Notes under the pieces: model-generated
The model's input: the letters and a program-made list of their open reading frames with translations, nothing else
Database searches by the model: none
Told to the model about the DNA's origin: nothing
In this document: positions 44,612-58,029 of the stretch, one piece after another
Numbering within the stretch: the stretch's first letter is position 1
Layout: each line of letters starts with the position of its first letter
NCBI RefSeq assembly: GCF_023856365.1
Contig: NW_026042395.1
Coordinates: 124,001 to 188,000, forward strand
Length of the DNA: 64,000 nt
Origin: Brienomyrus brachyistius
Taxonomy: Eukaryota; Chordata; Actinopteri; Osteoglossiformes; Mormyridae
Direction: 5' to 3'
Program-made: the position numbers and the translations under genes

Positions 44612-47590
44612 AGTGGGGGAGGTTCTAACAGTGGTGGCACTAGAACCAATCTGATAACCTAGCTGGTGATTTTCGGGGGGGGGGGGTGGCACAGGCAAGG
44701 AGCAGTGGAGTTCCCAGAATGCAATAGGTTGTTGTTGTTGTTGGGGGTAAAAGTTGTCAAGCAGGAGAAAATCACAGGGAGAAAAAGACACCAGCATGTG
44801 ATTCGCAGCCCTGGGGGCATCGCAGAGCCAATCAGGTGATGGTATTTATTTTGTGTTCGAGTGGGGCGGTTTGTTTAGGGTCATCGGGACTTCAGTCTTT
44901 GATAAAACTGAGATCTCCCCCAAATTCTGCATGGTGCCGCCAGGCTGCCTCCTGCCCTCTCACTGTGTCATGAGTGACAGAAAACTGTCATTTAACTAGA
45001 ATCCTGCATCTGATTGGATACGAAAGGGGTTAGTGGGCAAAGGGTGTTGCGTGCTTTAGATGTTTTAATGCAAAAGTAGCTTATGCAGCTTACAGACTGC
45101 ATATTAGTCACGGGGTGTGTGTGTGCGTGTGTGGGGTTCAATCCACTCTGCACTTAATTCTACCCTTGTGACAAATTACATACTGTGTCATTAGAAAATT
45201 GCAATAGCCCCCAGGAAGAATATGTTTGCATTTTTAGTTTTCACAATAAACACGCAAACGTCGTAGTCATATGATTTAATTGAGGACATATACGGCTATT
45301 CTGATGCCTAAATACAAGTTACATTTCGTAGCCATTTTAGCCATTTTTAGAACCACCAGGAGTATCGCCCTCGCCTTGGGAATGTGGTATGATCGGAAAT
45401 GTGGGTGGTTTTAGCGGTCAAAGAGGCGGGACTGGGAGGTGTCCAGTGAGGCCTTCTGTTCATTGCAGGGATGAATCCACAATGACTGGGATCCCACAGG
45501 CCCATGATTCCATATCATTTTTTTTTTTTTATACAATCACACATACAATTGCAATTTAACAGAAATTTTGCGATACTAAAGGGTCTATTCAGTGGATTAT
45601 AGCTCACAGTGTCATTTATTGTTGGTGCCAAAGGGGCAGGAGAAGAAAATGCTTTGACAGCCACTTACAAAACCTTTAGATTCATGTGTGAAGTTTGTGT
45701 CCATCAAAGGGGCAGAGAGGCAAATAACCCCTCTCTCAATGGGCCACAGACTCTAAAGGTATTTTTCAATATGTGTACTTGACTGTACTTGTGTTCTCAT
45801 AGACAGGTTTTACGTCGTCTTTCATTGGCAAAGACCAATTCCAATGCTAAGAACAGAATATCATAGATACAGCGGTCGCATCCTTGCAGAAGGAGACCAA
45901 TCCCATGATTCATTGCACCCCAATCCCATGATTCATTGCACCCCAAGTCTGTTACTGGGAGGCAAGTTAGCAAGACGGCTCTTGCCAAGATCACAGGCAT
46001 GATCTTTGTGTTCTTTGATATTTAAGGCGATACCTTTGGACTGGCCTGTTCGTAGGACGGCGTCCTCCGGTGTTCACTGGGCTCTCCTCTCCTCATTTCA
46101 CATGGTAGCTGCGAACAAAGGCGACCAGAAATCCCACCACGGAGACGAGTGCTGGCCCATTTTCAGCTGAGCGCCTGCCCACGGTCACCTGATTAAACAC
46201 GGCGCTGTTTGCGAAGCAGCCACGCAAGTAGCGCTGTGTTAATATTCAGGCCATCCGCGAAGGGCTGTGTTCCCGACCCGAGATGCTCGCAGTCACGCCC
46301 CCCTGCTCTCTATGCCCTATCACCTTCAGGAACGAGGACCAGCTTTGTGTCATCACGTCTGGTGGCTGCTTTCCTGTGTGAATCTATATCACAACTTGCT
46401 GTTTTATTTTGAGGCTCAGGTTGTAGCTATGTTACTAATTAATGCTGCAATTAGACACTGTGCTCTTTTTTGCGCTTTGCCGCTAAGATTTGCCAGAAGT
46501 GTCATAGGTACTAATTGTCATCTAAAGAGAAAGAGATGAAGTTAACAGGAGTCTTACGCTACAAACTTGTGCGTCACACTGTTGTTTATCGAGGCAGCCC
46601 CTAGGGGGCTCTTTTCCACAACAGGAGACCTGCGCTTTTGCTTCGTGTTTCTCTCGGAATTTGAAACTGCCATTTTTCACTCGCTAAATCTGAAAACTGC
46701 CGGAACCTGGCCTGAATCTGTACTACGCTGGGGGGAAAAAGTTCTCAGAGAATGACAGCTGTAGACGTCAACAGAGCGAGCCGGTCTCTCATTAGAGACA
46801 TACCTCCACAGGAGGAAGGAGGGGGGAGCGCGGCTGCCGTTTCCTCCCAGCAATTGCTGGCTTATGAAGTTGCTCCGAGTCGCTCTCCCAGGAAGTGAAT
46901 TGGCTTCGGTACCCAGGCTAATGTGTAGCGGGGAAGATGTGCTGAATCTCTCTTTTCCTTTATACCTTCAACGACAGAATGGTTCTAATTGGGGCCGCTG
47001 TTCCGCCCGGGCTTTGTTCCGTATTTTTGGCCGGGCTTTTCATTACCGTGTGTTCACCACAGTGCATGTTTGCCACCCCACCCTCGTGTCAACCAATCAC
47101 CCCTCACCGTTTGAGTGACGGGGGACCATTTTTGACGGCGTCATTGCGTATTGTGATCGATCGCTCTTTGTTAAGTTTGCACCAGACCCCAGTAAGGATG
47201 AAATGTCGTCGGTTACATTGGACTACAAAGTTAGATTTTGCTTTGGTGCTTTTGGTGTATTTGCACTGCATCAGGAAAGAATTTCACCAGTGAAAGGAGG
47301 CGGCGATGGACCTGCAGATCACATAGGATTCGCTATCAGTAAGATTTTAAAGTCATCTCCGGCCAGTAAGGCATTCTTACTGCAAATCCAGGAAATCATC
47401 AGAAGATTCTCCAAAAATGTGACAGACACGCTACTCCAGGTCTGTCTAATCTTGACATATTCTGCCTTCTGTCTAATTTCAAGGTGTTGACTTTCCATGG
47501 ATGCCCCTATGAATAGTCAAAAAAGGTAAAACCAATTTCACACAGAGTTCATACCCCTCTGAACAATTCTCGGTCTGCTGCAGGATTCCG
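44612..47590. other. No gene seen
   Basis: No exon that I can support. A (G)12 run is at 44,675-44,686. A 23-bp direct duplication lies at 45,899-45,944 (AATCCCATGATTCATTGCAC, then CCC, twice). Confidence 0.4.
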
Positions 47591-47844
47591 TTTCAAAATA
47601 TTTTTAGGGCGTGGCTCTTCCCCTTTGCTCTTGCGGGGAGAAAGAAGTAGGCTTGTGTTACAAAGTAATCCCAGAGAAATCCCAGCGCGTACGGGTGTGA
47701 TGTCACGTGCGCGAGACTGAGAGAGCGATCGCAGCCCCGTGCAGGTACATCCTTCTCTGAGTCTCCCCCCACATCCCCCCAACCCGACCTCAGTTCCTGC
47801 CACAAGTCCCCCGTTGAACCTCACTGAGAGTGGGAGGCTCCCTT

Positions 47845-47862
47845 GGGGGGGGGGGGGGGGGG
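47845..47862. repeat. (G)18 homopolymer followed by GA repeat
   Basis: Eighteen G followed by AGAGAGAGAGAG: a purine-only stretch of about 30 bases, the kind of sequence that can form triplex or G-quadruplex structures. Confidence 0.95.
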
Positions 47863-48144
47863 AGAGAGAGAGAGTAGATGGGGCTGTGGTCGTTTTTCGG
47901 TTGCCGCTAAGGCTTACCTTGATGGAGAGAAAGCTATTAAGCTATTACCCATTTCTTGCTGTCACAGATCGTTAGGGAGTCTCCGGTGTTCTGGAGAACA
48001 AAGAAAAAAAGAACGTGTTTCAGCTCAGGAACGTGCAAATCCTCGGTGGCCGAGTTAAAAATGGTCCGAAATGTAAACATAAAACCCCCCCCTCCTCATT
48101 GTCCCTCTCCTCCTCTCCCTCCCATTCTTACTCGCGCCCATTCT

Positions 48145-48205
48145 TCCTCTCTCTCTCTCTCTCTCTTGCTCGCGCACACACACACACACACACTCACTCA
48201 CTCCC
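48145..48205. repeat. (CT)n plus (CA)n compound microsatellite
   Basis: CT units up to about 48,166, a short TTGCTCGCG linker, then CA units, then CTCACTCACTC. It lies in the GC-rich candidate promoter block. Confidence 0.9.
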
Positions 48206-48949
48206 ATATATGCGGGGTGCCGAGGCTGAGATGAGTAGGAGGAGTGCGCCAGGAGTCCGCGCTTCTCTCGCCTGCATACAGGAACCGCTCTGCCCCGGCG
48301 CCCCCCCCCCCACCCTCCCAGCACTCGAGCCTCCAGCCGCGCAGGCATGGAACTGGGAGGCTTGCCTCAGAAGCACAGTACGTCTCTGGCCGCCGTACAT
48401 GCCACACTCTTTTTCCTTTCTGCGGACTGGGAATGCACCGTTCGCTTTGGGTCGCCCCTGAGCTATACTTGCTTACCTTAGGGGTCAGGTGATGGCTTGC
48501 GTTCTGCTGGGGCATCGGGCAGGTGTGGAACATCTCAGGCTGCGGAGATGAGAGCAAACTCTATAGAAATTTGAGAGCCGTCAGCCCTTTGCCGTGGTGT
48601 AGTTTTGGGGGGTTGGAGGTGGAGTAAGTCCTTTTGGAGAGTGACTTCGCTGCCCTCGGGGCCACGCTGCCTGTCCGCTTCGTCTCTTGGTTTCGGTTTC
48701 ACTTCCATCCATACTCGTGCCGTGAAGAGTGCCGACATGCCTTGAGTGACTCTCGCCACTGGTTCAGGAAGATCGCAGTATGGCCGTGGCGGTTCAGCAT
48801 CCCCTCCGAGAGCAGCCGGGCATGATCGGAGCTGCCGGATGGGTCCGGTGTTCGCCCGAGCAGCACCGGTGTGCAGTGACTTTTTGCGAGCGGCGGGAAA
48901 GGTGCTCCAGACCGTGGCAGGCTGCCGGATCCCTCCGCCTCGTCCGCAA

Positions 48950-49009
48950 ATGGCACTCGGGGAACAATTAATGACAAGATTCAGAGAGCGAATCACTGGA
49001 GCAATGCAG
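48950..49009 (+). CDS. Candidate N-terminal coding exon of phospholipase C eta-2 (PLCH2)
   Basis: ATG at 48,950 opens MALGEQLMTRFRERITGAMQ and then a donor, CAG|GTTAAG, in phase 0. PLCH proteins begin with a variable N-terminus followed by an E-R-C-M-x-A-M-Q motif before the PH domain. Here RERITGAMQ lines up with that motif and stops exactly where an exon boundary would be plausible. In mammals PLCH2 lies divergently beside PEX10, and this frame has the right orientation. Against: only 20 residues, Cys-Met replaced by Ile-Thr, and I find no PH-domain exon in the remaining 15 kb. The frame is open further upstream to an in-frame ATG at 48,839, so the start is uncertain. Confidence 0.33.
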
Positions 49010-52000
49010 GTTAAGTGGCCATCCCACGGGTACAACAGAAGGTACCTGAACTATTAGGCTTTCAGAGTACATTGGCTTAGATGTTTTTATTAAATTTTAA
49101 AATTGCTCTATTATTGAATATACTTCTAGTGCTGGTTCTTGGTTCACTAGTACAATTGAAAACTGCCATGAAAACTGTCATTGGTCAGTATGTATCTATA
49201 TATTCTCAGCTCTCTGTAATCTCTCGGAAACAAAGGATTGCAGTGTGTGGGCTCCTGAAACGTTCCACGGTTTGATGTGTTTCACGTTCACCAGTGAACG
49301 TGGTCCTTGGAGCTGGTAAAAGCTGGAAGTGTGAAGGGCTCTCATTGGCTGGATCTTTGCTGCCATCGCTTTTCCCCGGAGAGGCTCTGGCATGATGGTG
49401 GCTCGGATGGGACTGCCAGCGGCCCGGCTGTCCTGTGTGTGTGTGTCTGTGTGTGTGCGGGTGCAGGTTCTCTTTCACATCTCTGCTGATTTGGGGAGTT
49501 GCAGTTTATTTCCTCGAGGGGCGAGCATTCGCACTCAGCGTAGTGTGAGAGCTGCTCGCGTGGGGCTCACCGCGTTCAGCTGTGTCCTCATAACCCCTGT
49601 CGTGGCCCCGTGCCTCTTTGCTATAGACAAAGCCGGTATCACTTTGAAAATTGATTTATGCTCCTGAAAACAGCATTATGGCCTCGATGGTATCCAAGGA
49701 TACCTCGTCTTGTGTCGCCCTAATTGTTTTCAGCTGGAAACCACGGAAACCACTTTGTGCAGTCAGGTGAGCTGTTGGTCATTATTTTCAGAGTAATACA
49801 TGGCCTTCAGTCTAAATAATGCTAATCCTGTTTGGGGAGGTGCACTCTTTCTTGTTTGCCTTCAGCACCTCCCCCAACTGGACAGCTCCCCTGAAAGACC
49901 AACTGCGTTCAGATGCTTGATTCGGTTATGCCAAGCAGTCTGTCGATCTTGGAGTTTATCCTCACTGCAATAAGAACTGCGAGAGCGTCTGATCGGATTT
50001 CTTTTTTTTTTTTTTGGAGGGGGGGGGGGTGTGGTAGCAGTGAAAACGGAGAAAGAGAGTGAGTGAGAGAATGAGATGGAGAGGAGGAAAGGAGAAAGGA
50101 GACCGGCCCATAGTGGCCCCTATGCATTGCATGCGAGTGCCGCGAGCCAGCGTGTACAGCATGCAGCTATGAGGTCATGCGTGGCTCGTCTCCCGCGAAG
50201 ACACCCGCAGTGCGGGAAGCCTCCCCGCTCGAGCCGTACCACCTCTCCAGCTCAGCCCACTCCTCTGTGTTTGCCCCAGTTACGGCACAGTCTAATGCTG
50301 GAAGCAGGGGGAATGGCACACGGTGTACCTCTGCGACTCAGCTAGTGTGGTGCCTAGGAATACGAGCCCTAGAAAGCCTGATGGGGTCTGCTGTCGTACC
50401 CTAAAGCCAGGTGAAATGTCCAGGTATATGAGTGGGTTAAATTATGAGCACAAACTCATGAGGGCAGCTCATCCAAAAATATCAGGCTTCGGGTTTTTCC
50501 TGGCTGTGCCACTCAAAATTTACCATGACACCCTGGTTCAATGAACCTTCTGCATCTCCGGCCACACCAGACCGTTCCAGAACAAACCAGGTGGAACGTT
50601 GTGGCCGTCGTCCTTTGCAAGTAGCCGCATGAAAGACGCCGCGTTGTGCCGCAGCCTCATACATAATGAATGCTGCGTGACCTGGGGCCCAGTCTCGGGG
50701 CTTTGTTGAAGCCTGGCACCGCCCGGTGAGGGGGCACCAAAACGAAAACCCTGGCAGCGCTGTGCCAGATGGCACGGAGGGTGGGGGGCCCGTTATACCG
50801 GGCTGGGGTTTGGAGGAGAAGCCCGGTAACATCCCTGTGGAGTTTATCTGAAAGCGATGACACACCACGCCTCTCCACCGCAGGTTAAGCTTGCTGCCTG
50901 TTCCCCTTGTTCCTTGAAAAACTTACATTTCTACCTGTTTTATTCTTCTTATGATGACATTTATGGTTTCGATTTTCCTTGTGGCCTTTTGCTCCTGAAA
51001 TTCACGATGGGATGGATGGGTAGGGGCAGACCACACGCCCATCGGGGTATGTCCGTGTGTGTGTGCGCGCGTGTTCTTCATCTGGTTCTACCAGAATGTC
51101 CTCTGCACAGCTGGAACCCTGTGCCGGGGCGACTGGCAGGCTGCTGCAGAAGCCCAGAGGTGGGGTTCTGCGCATTGGTTCCACCCAGGTAAGGGCAGCC
51201 CAGCCCGGCCTCGCCTCCACCTATTCCCCCCAGCGCTGTGTGGGTGCCAGGGAACTGCTAAAAATAGCGCACATTGATTTGTCCTGCTCAGGTCTAACCG
51301 CGGGGGCCTGTCTGCCGTTTGGGAAGGCTCTCAGGAACACGAGCGGAGGGGGCTATACTTCGCAAGATGTCTTTGCTGCAGGTGTAACCCAGTGTGAGAA
51401 CGTCTTTACATTCCCAGTGTCTTACGTGAGCTTTCTGGTACCGTGGGACAGGCTGTGGAACTTCAGCGGTGCCTTCGTCGTCTGAGGTCAGGATGCCCGG
51501 ACAGGTGTGCAAGGCTCCAGGGTGGGATACAGGTTAAGATCAGGCATGTCAATCCCATGACACATGGACAGAAAACAAGGTGACAGACAGGTCACACATC
51601 TGGACATTTGTTAAGCAAGTAACATAAAAAACACGAGTAGAATGGACAGCAGCAGTGGGGGATGGGGGATTTGTAAAACTGTGCGCTCTTGATATTTCCT
51701 GCACCTAGGACATGATGCATGAGATGTAATTGAATGGAAACATTCTCCATAGACTGGCTGCTACTAAACTTCTTGAATGATTCGCTGTCATCGTGTACTG
51801 AAGCTCCCCTGAGGCCTTCTGCCTGAGACGAGCGATCCGTCAGCATTGCTGTTTGGCTGTTTGTCATCCATCTTCACAAGAGCCTCCATCGGAAGACAGC
51901 CTGCTACTCACTTAGCGAAACAACCGTGTTCCTAACCGCACGCATTTGTCACCGTGAATTATGATGCCTGTTAATCCAGTTAATGAGAGTTTGATGGCAG

Positions 52001-52630
52001 ATTAAAAACGGCGAGTTATACAAAGCTGATGTTCGCTTGAAATACTGAAAATGAATCTGCTTTCTGAAATTAAATAGAGTGATTATAGTTTGCTTATTGT
52101 GTACTGTATGTTATTCATGTCTCTTCCGTGTCAGATACACACGCATCAGTCCATATGCTGCCTTTCACAGCAGGGCCGATATCCCACCCTCATACTAGAC
52201 CTGAACTATCGGTAGTTCTGGGGTTGCAATCACAGATATTATGGCGCACAGAGCTCAAACACATTTGTAATATGTACAGATGGAGCTTAAATAACATAAA
52301 TGACTCCATTGTTGATTTGTGAGTTGCTGCTCTGTTTACTTGTTTTGTTTTAAACACATTTTTCAGGAAACCAATCCAAACTAAACCTCTCCGTAAGGTG
52401 GGACACAGCTTTGGTACCATCACTGCTGTTAACATGGCCTGTCTGTAAGGGAGGATGTAGTACCACTATGATTAGGGCTAGTAATATTATCAACGTTACT
52501 AACCCTACTAGTATCCATTTGACTAGATGATTATGATCCGTTGCAGCATCATTTGGGGTAACAGCCTTTTTTGGGAAATGTTAGCCTGTGTGTAGGCCCT
52601 AAGAACTTTGAAATGTAACATGACGGTTCT
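49010..52630. other. No gene seen; possible first intron of the candidate PLCH2
   Basis: No exon recognised. TG-rich bases lie at 49,434-49,460, an (A/T)-rich then G11 run near 50,001-50,029, and a GC-rich, CpG-bearing patch at about 50,090-50,240 without clear gene signals. Confidence 0.4.
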
Positions 52631-52635
52631 TGGGA

Positions 52636-52885
52636 TGGGGTGTCATGGTGACCCAGTGGGAGGTACTGTTGCTTAACATCTCCAGGGCTGTGGATTTGAA
52701 TCTCACCTCCACTCTGAGAGGTTCCCCGCACGCTGTGTCAGTTCCCTCTCACAGCGTGAACACCTGCAATTAGACCGTGTGATTTATGTGACCTGCGATG
52801 GACTGGTATCCTATCCCGGACATACCTCTGCTTGCACTTGCTGACCCTCCCCTCCCTAATTACGGCCAGAATTAGATGGATGTTT
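52636..52885 (+). mobile_element. Diverged full-length SINE of the (ATGG)-tail family
   Basis: GTCATGGTGACCCAGTGGGA, then CTGTTGCTTAACATCTCCAG, a B-box-like GATTTGAATCTC, CTGCGATGGACTGGTATCC, TATCCCGGAC and TTAGATGGATG. The order is right but it is strongly mutated and the middle is shortened. Confidence 0.6.
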
Positions 52886-52889
52886 TTAA

Positions 52890-54478
52890 CATTGCCTGTA
52901 ATTTTTCACGACACCTGGTTCTGAAACGCCTGCCCGCGTACCCTTCTGTTAGCGTAAACTATTCTATCTTCATACCGCCGACAAGCCGTGTCACACCTGA
53001 CAGCCGTCTGCATTCCTGACTCCATTACATCACCCGTCGTCGTATAATAAAGCCAGTGAGAGGATCCTTTCTCTGCTTTCCGTCACCATCGCTTGACGGA
53101 TTTGTGGGGCTTCTCAGTGGCCATCTGCCACTGTTGCCAGCAGAAGCAGAGTTTTGTTAATGATCTGCAGTGATGATAACCGCAAGAACAGGTTTAACCT
53201 CTGGAATTATTACTTATTTATCCACTGACTTAAACAGCTCTGCCATTTCACACTTCTCCAGTGTGCTGTCGGGTTCCATGTTTTTCATTCGAATCCACAA
53301 TTTTTTGATTTGACTTCTCTGCTACAGGTTCGCCGAGACTGCAAGAGTGTGGCAGTTTGCCACCGTAGGCAGGAATCCTGGTGTTTGTTCACGTGCGGCA
53401 AAACACTGTAATTTGTATGTTCAGTGCAGCAAGACAGATATAAATTATGCAGCCTGTTATTGAATTAAAGCGAGCGTGCGTGTGAGGCTGCTGCGTGTGT
53501 TAGGTTGCTCTTGATGTTATCTGCATGCGACGCGCGGTGCTGCAAGTTCGCTGGAAGCTTTGAATCCCATAATGCAGTGCGGCGTCGCCACCATTGGCGC
53601 ATAAACAGATATATTCCCGTTGTAACAGAATTCACAGGATCGCTTTTACCAAGTGGCAGATTTGTTGTTGCCTTTGCTTCCTTCTACTATAGCTTATTTT
53701 AATGGAATATACAAGGAATGCAGTGCACCCCCCCCCCCCCCCAGTCACCTTAGCCATGGGTTTAACCTTGCATTGCCGTTCAGTCCTATGAAAACAACCC
53801 CTGAGTCCACTGATGTCCAGTAAACTTCCCATTGCTAACCACATTTTCCTGGCCAGTGGGTTTATCGCCTGAAAGTATGGGAACATTAGAATACTTATTT
53901 TTGCGTACGGTGTCTTGCCCCTCTTTTTGAGACGAGTTAGAACTGGGATGTTGAACTCCAGTCCTGGGGGGGCGGCTTGACGTGCCTCCCCAGCGTGACG
54001 TTTATCCCCGGAGCGTGATAGCTAATAATCTGTGTTTGCGGAAACACCTGACCCCCTGGCCGGAGCAGCACCTCGAACCTGAGGCCGTCTGCTCTTGACC
54101 TTTTCTGTGTGCCCTGGCAAAGTCCAAAATCCCCCCTCAGCCTACAGTGGCTTTGTAGTGGGTTTAACCTGCTCGTGTGTGATGAAAGGTCAAGCGTAGG
54201 TCGGCACGTAAATGTCAGAATGGCCTTTGAGGGTGGCACAGGGTAAGACTGAACTTGGCCACTGATGTTTACTGCAGCGGGGGGGGTGTATGTCTCATAG
54301 CTCAGCATGGCACCCCACAGGAATGCAGACTGCACTGGCTTTGTGCAGTGCTCACCGAAAGTCTTGGGACACTTGATTAAAATTATAGCAAATATACCAG
54401 TTTTTATAACAAAACTTTGCTTTTTTTTTGTTTACAAAAAATGCATGTCATATTACAATCAACCAGTAAATTTAAGTT
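52890..54478. other. No gene seen; poly-C tract
   Basis: No supportable exon. A (C)15 run is at 53,728-53,742. Confidence 0.4.
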
Positions 54479-54481
54479 TAA

Positions 54482-54765
54482 CATCCATCCATCCATTTTC
54501 TGCAGCCGCTTATCCTATTCCAGGTTGCAGGGGATCTGGAGCCGATCACAGAGGCTACGAGGAAAGGCAGGGAACAACACAGGACGGGGCACCAACCCAT
54601 CGCAGGGCACAATCACACCCCAGTCACTCACATACTCACACCTTTGGTAGCTCCACTTAACATCAGCATTTTTTTGGACCGTGGGAGGAGCCCTGAGGAA
54701 TCGCCATGCCGACACGTGGAGAACATGCAAGCTCCGCACACATGGGACGCTGGCAGAAACATTCA
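54482..54765 (-). mobile_element. SINE of the (ATGG)-tail family, minus strand
   Basis: (CATC)n tail then CATTTTCTGCAGCCGCTTAT, CCTATTCC, GGCAGGGAACAACACAGGAC, GCACCAACCCATCGCAGGGC, ACACCCCAGTCACTCACATA, TTTTTGGACCGTGGGAGGAG and GTGGAGAACATGCAAGCTCC. On the minus strand this is the full order from body to tail; the tRNA head is lost or unrecognisable. Confidence 0.8.
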
Positions 54766-54769
54766 TTTT

Positions 54770-57700
54770 AAACAGTAATAAACTGAAACCCAAAACATAG
54801 TTATAAAAGAGCTGTTCTGAGTTAAAAAGTTCATTGTCAAGCATCATTGGGTGCTTTTTAATTAGTATCACCTTTGACCTTTGCAATAGCATAAAACGCC
54901 AAACATTTGTGTTTAGGATCCATTTGGGAACCAATGGCTACTATTGCAATTAATAGCAAAAGACTTTTGTTATGAAACCAAGAGCTCTGCCGAAGCCTCT
55001 CTGGGTTAGCAGGCAGAGCGGCTTAACTGAAAGCCTGATTGTCTTTGCCTTATTATCTATGACGGGTCTGAGAGGTGTGGATGCTGGATGTGTAGCTAGC
55101 AGTTCCTACTGGGTCAGCGGTAACCAGGGAAACAGGGCAGTTAGGGGCATGGGGGCCATGTGACAGGGGTGGCCATTCAGGAGAAGACCTGCTGCACCAC
55201 CCCAATAGTGGAAAATATGGAAATGAAAAAAGATTGAATAAAAAGATTAAGTGTAAAAATGCAGGGATATGCTGCTTTGAGTAAAAACATCAGCCAAGCA
55301 ATTAACACCAAAAAATTTTTTGTTAATTTCTACACAGTTAATTAGCCAAGATGCTAAGGGCTCCTCGACTCGGGCCTGACCTCTGCGGGTCAGATACGTC
55401 CCTGTTTGGTACTTATGATTGAAAGGCTGTGACTTGGTAATTTGCTGCGTGAGCATCAGTAAAACAGGCTTGGAGAAATGTTCAAACTTAAAGACGCTGG
55501 GAATTAAACCAGCGGGGTGCTATTCTAGGTAATGCCGTTTAATTGCGAGCTCATTATATAACCTTATGTAAGCCTTCCTCACTCCTACATAAGGAGCCGA
55601 TCTTAAAAAAAGGCTGAACACACAGGATTCATTTATTCTCTTCTCCCTTGGTGCTGCCATGGCGGCTGGATCTTCACTTAAGGTCCACATCGCGGTTGAT
55701 GCCGTTTTAAAAATAAATGGGGAACTAATTTATCGACAGTCGAACACATAAAATGAGAGCCTAAAATACCAGTCTACATATGACACAGACTTAGATAACA
55801 TGCCTTTTTCCCCTCGTTTTTAATCCAACTTTAGTCAGCACTGTCGGAGATTTCAATCCTCTGTAATGACCCTCCTATCAGTCATTCCCCCCCCCCCCCC
55901 CCCCCCCTTCAAGCAGACTCTATGAAACGAAACTGAATGTAATTAAAGCTTATCATCGGGGGTCTTGAGCAGTGTCAGCAGTCTTTGAAGTCTTTTCATG
56001 GAAGCTTCCGGCAGCCTCAGTCTCCAGTCTGCTAGCTGCCTTTTTCCTACAGGTGTGCCAGTTGCCAGGCTGCGCAGTGCGGTGGGAATATCTTAGGGCC
56101 CGCTGTAGCATTCCTGTTCTCAGAATGCCTGCAGGTAGCATCACCTGTTAAGGACATCTTACATGAAGCTTCTCGGCTGATGCCTGAAGCAAATTAGCTG
56201 CTCGGGCAACCAGATTCAATGGAGCTCTTTGGGTAAATCTGAGGCTCAACATCCCAAAGATGTTTTCTTCCGCTACCCAGTCATGCTAAAATAGTGAGCC
56301 CATATTATCTTTGTTTACACAGCAGCCGGGTTTCAGTGATCCCAGGCCATATTTCTTGTCAACACAGAGTGTAAATTCCTCGGCGGAATGTTTTGTAAAT
56401 GAAGTGGGATCTGACCGTCTTTGGTAGCTGGATATGTTCCAGGCAGCTTGCAAACATAACTATAATTAGATATCCCCAACTGACTGTAATCTGTATGGTT
56501 TCTCTGCCTCCCACACCAAAGTCGTTTATTACAAGAATGCCTGTATATCCTGGAAATGATCGCTTCCTAGAAATGGTTGCGGCCATTAAGAGTAACGCTG
56601 TTCCCTCGTGGATGTTGCAGCGCTCCAGACACATTTTTGTTGCTTTCGCATCCCGACGATTTGTTCCCGGAAACCTGACTCATAAGCGAGGGCCGTGAAG
56701 ATGAGACTCCAAATTCTGCGTTTATGGGATGGCGCCTCCCAGTGTGCAGTTCAGGGGGGAGCAGGCACCGATAATGGTTTCACTTCGTCAGTGGAACCCG
56801 AAATAGCTGCATTAACATGCCTTACGTTGTCGTCCTCAATGGACGTGACCCTGGAGGCCGTCGATGGGTGTGTACAGGTTTTTATTAATGCCCATAGGTG
56901 TGAGAGACTCCACTACAGCACACCTTCCATTTTAAAGTGCCTGTGCGCATTCCCTGCCCTGCCCTTTCTCCCTCTTCATTTCAGCACCTCTCCTGCATAC
57001 TAAAGTCTGGCTAACTAATATGAGCCACTTGTAGGGCCGCGGATAACGAAATGTGCATACGTGTGCGCCTCGGGCTGCGTTTTCATTGGTGCTTTCCTGG
57101 GAATTGAAGTGCGTGTATAGCTTATGGTCAATTTAAACCAAAATATACCTTTGTGCTTCTTTCCCTCTTCTCTGTTGTACCTCCTCTCTGTCGACAAGCG
57201 AGATAACATATAAGCACCTCAGGGATGCATTTGCTGTCCATTTCAGCCATTAGCTGGCTTCAGAAATCCTTGATTACAACCTCTCCTGAGTTGCACACCA
57301 CCTCAGTATGTCCTAAGAGCGCTGTTTCCACTGTAATAATGTTAAAAATTAAAGAGGGGGGAGAGGCAGGAGTCCATTTCACTACGGGAGAAAGGTCCAC
57401 TTACCAGTGCTCAATGGCGCCCACTACAGGTCACTCATATGAATGTCACTGCTCCTGACAGAAACCCTTTGGCATAAAGGAAAAACCCACACTGTCTGCT
57501 GCTCTCATGCATGCAGTAAGTGAAGCACGAAATACTGGGTATTTGTAACTGCCTTGCATTATCAATGCCTATCATCTTTTAGTGATATTATGTACTGTAG
57601 ATGATGAAATTCCTGAATTCTTTGCCATGTTATGTTGAGGAGCGTTATTCTTAAGTTGTTGCACTATCTGCCCACGCAGTCTTAATAAAAAAGTACTAAA

Positions 57701-58005
57701 AATAATTTGAATGTCAACACCATATTGAGCTGTAGAGTCTAACAATAGGTCAGTGTATGTGCTGTGTTTGTTGTTTCTACTCAAGAATCCAGCCAAACCC
57801 CTTAACGTGCTGCGCAGGAGGGTCACCTGAACGAATGCTAGTCCAGCTGTTCACTCTGATCATTCAGTTAGCAACGCAACCTTGATATTTTAGGCTTTTG
57901 AACATCTGAGCACTGTCCCTCCCCGTGGCTTGGTAGCGTGAAACCGAGAGCATTTAGCCGGCAGCGATTTAAAGTGCCGGTTTAAGTGGTCTCAGTCATT
58001 AATCA
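54770..58005. other. No gene seen; longest poly-C tract
   Basis: No exon that I can support. A C21 homopolymer lies at 55,887-55,907, the longest single-base run of G or C in the window. Confidence 0.4.
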
Positions 58006-58029
58006 TTTATCGGGTCAAGTTGAGGTGTT

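Larger units (their letters stand above)
47600..48949 (+). promoter_or_regulatory. GC-rich block with possible promoter and 5' untranslated sequence
   Basis: CpG-containing, GC-rich sequence unlike the flanks (for example GTGCGCGAGACTGAGAGAGC near 47,707 and GAGCGGCGGGAAAGG near 48,888). It contains G18 (47,845-47,862), a CT/CA run (48,140-48,205) and C11 near 48,301. It ends in the candidate PLCH2 exon. A donor-like CCGTGCAG|GTACAT at 47,743 could end another 5' exon. Overall it looks like a CpG-rich vertebrate promoter. Confidence 0.4.

Noticed and set aside
43061..44649. Large overlapping open frames (up to 520 codons) on both strands
   Set aside because: They run through a 28/30-bp minisatellite that has no stop codon in any frame; overlapping frames on both strands and frame shifts at each 28-bp unit show they are artefacts.
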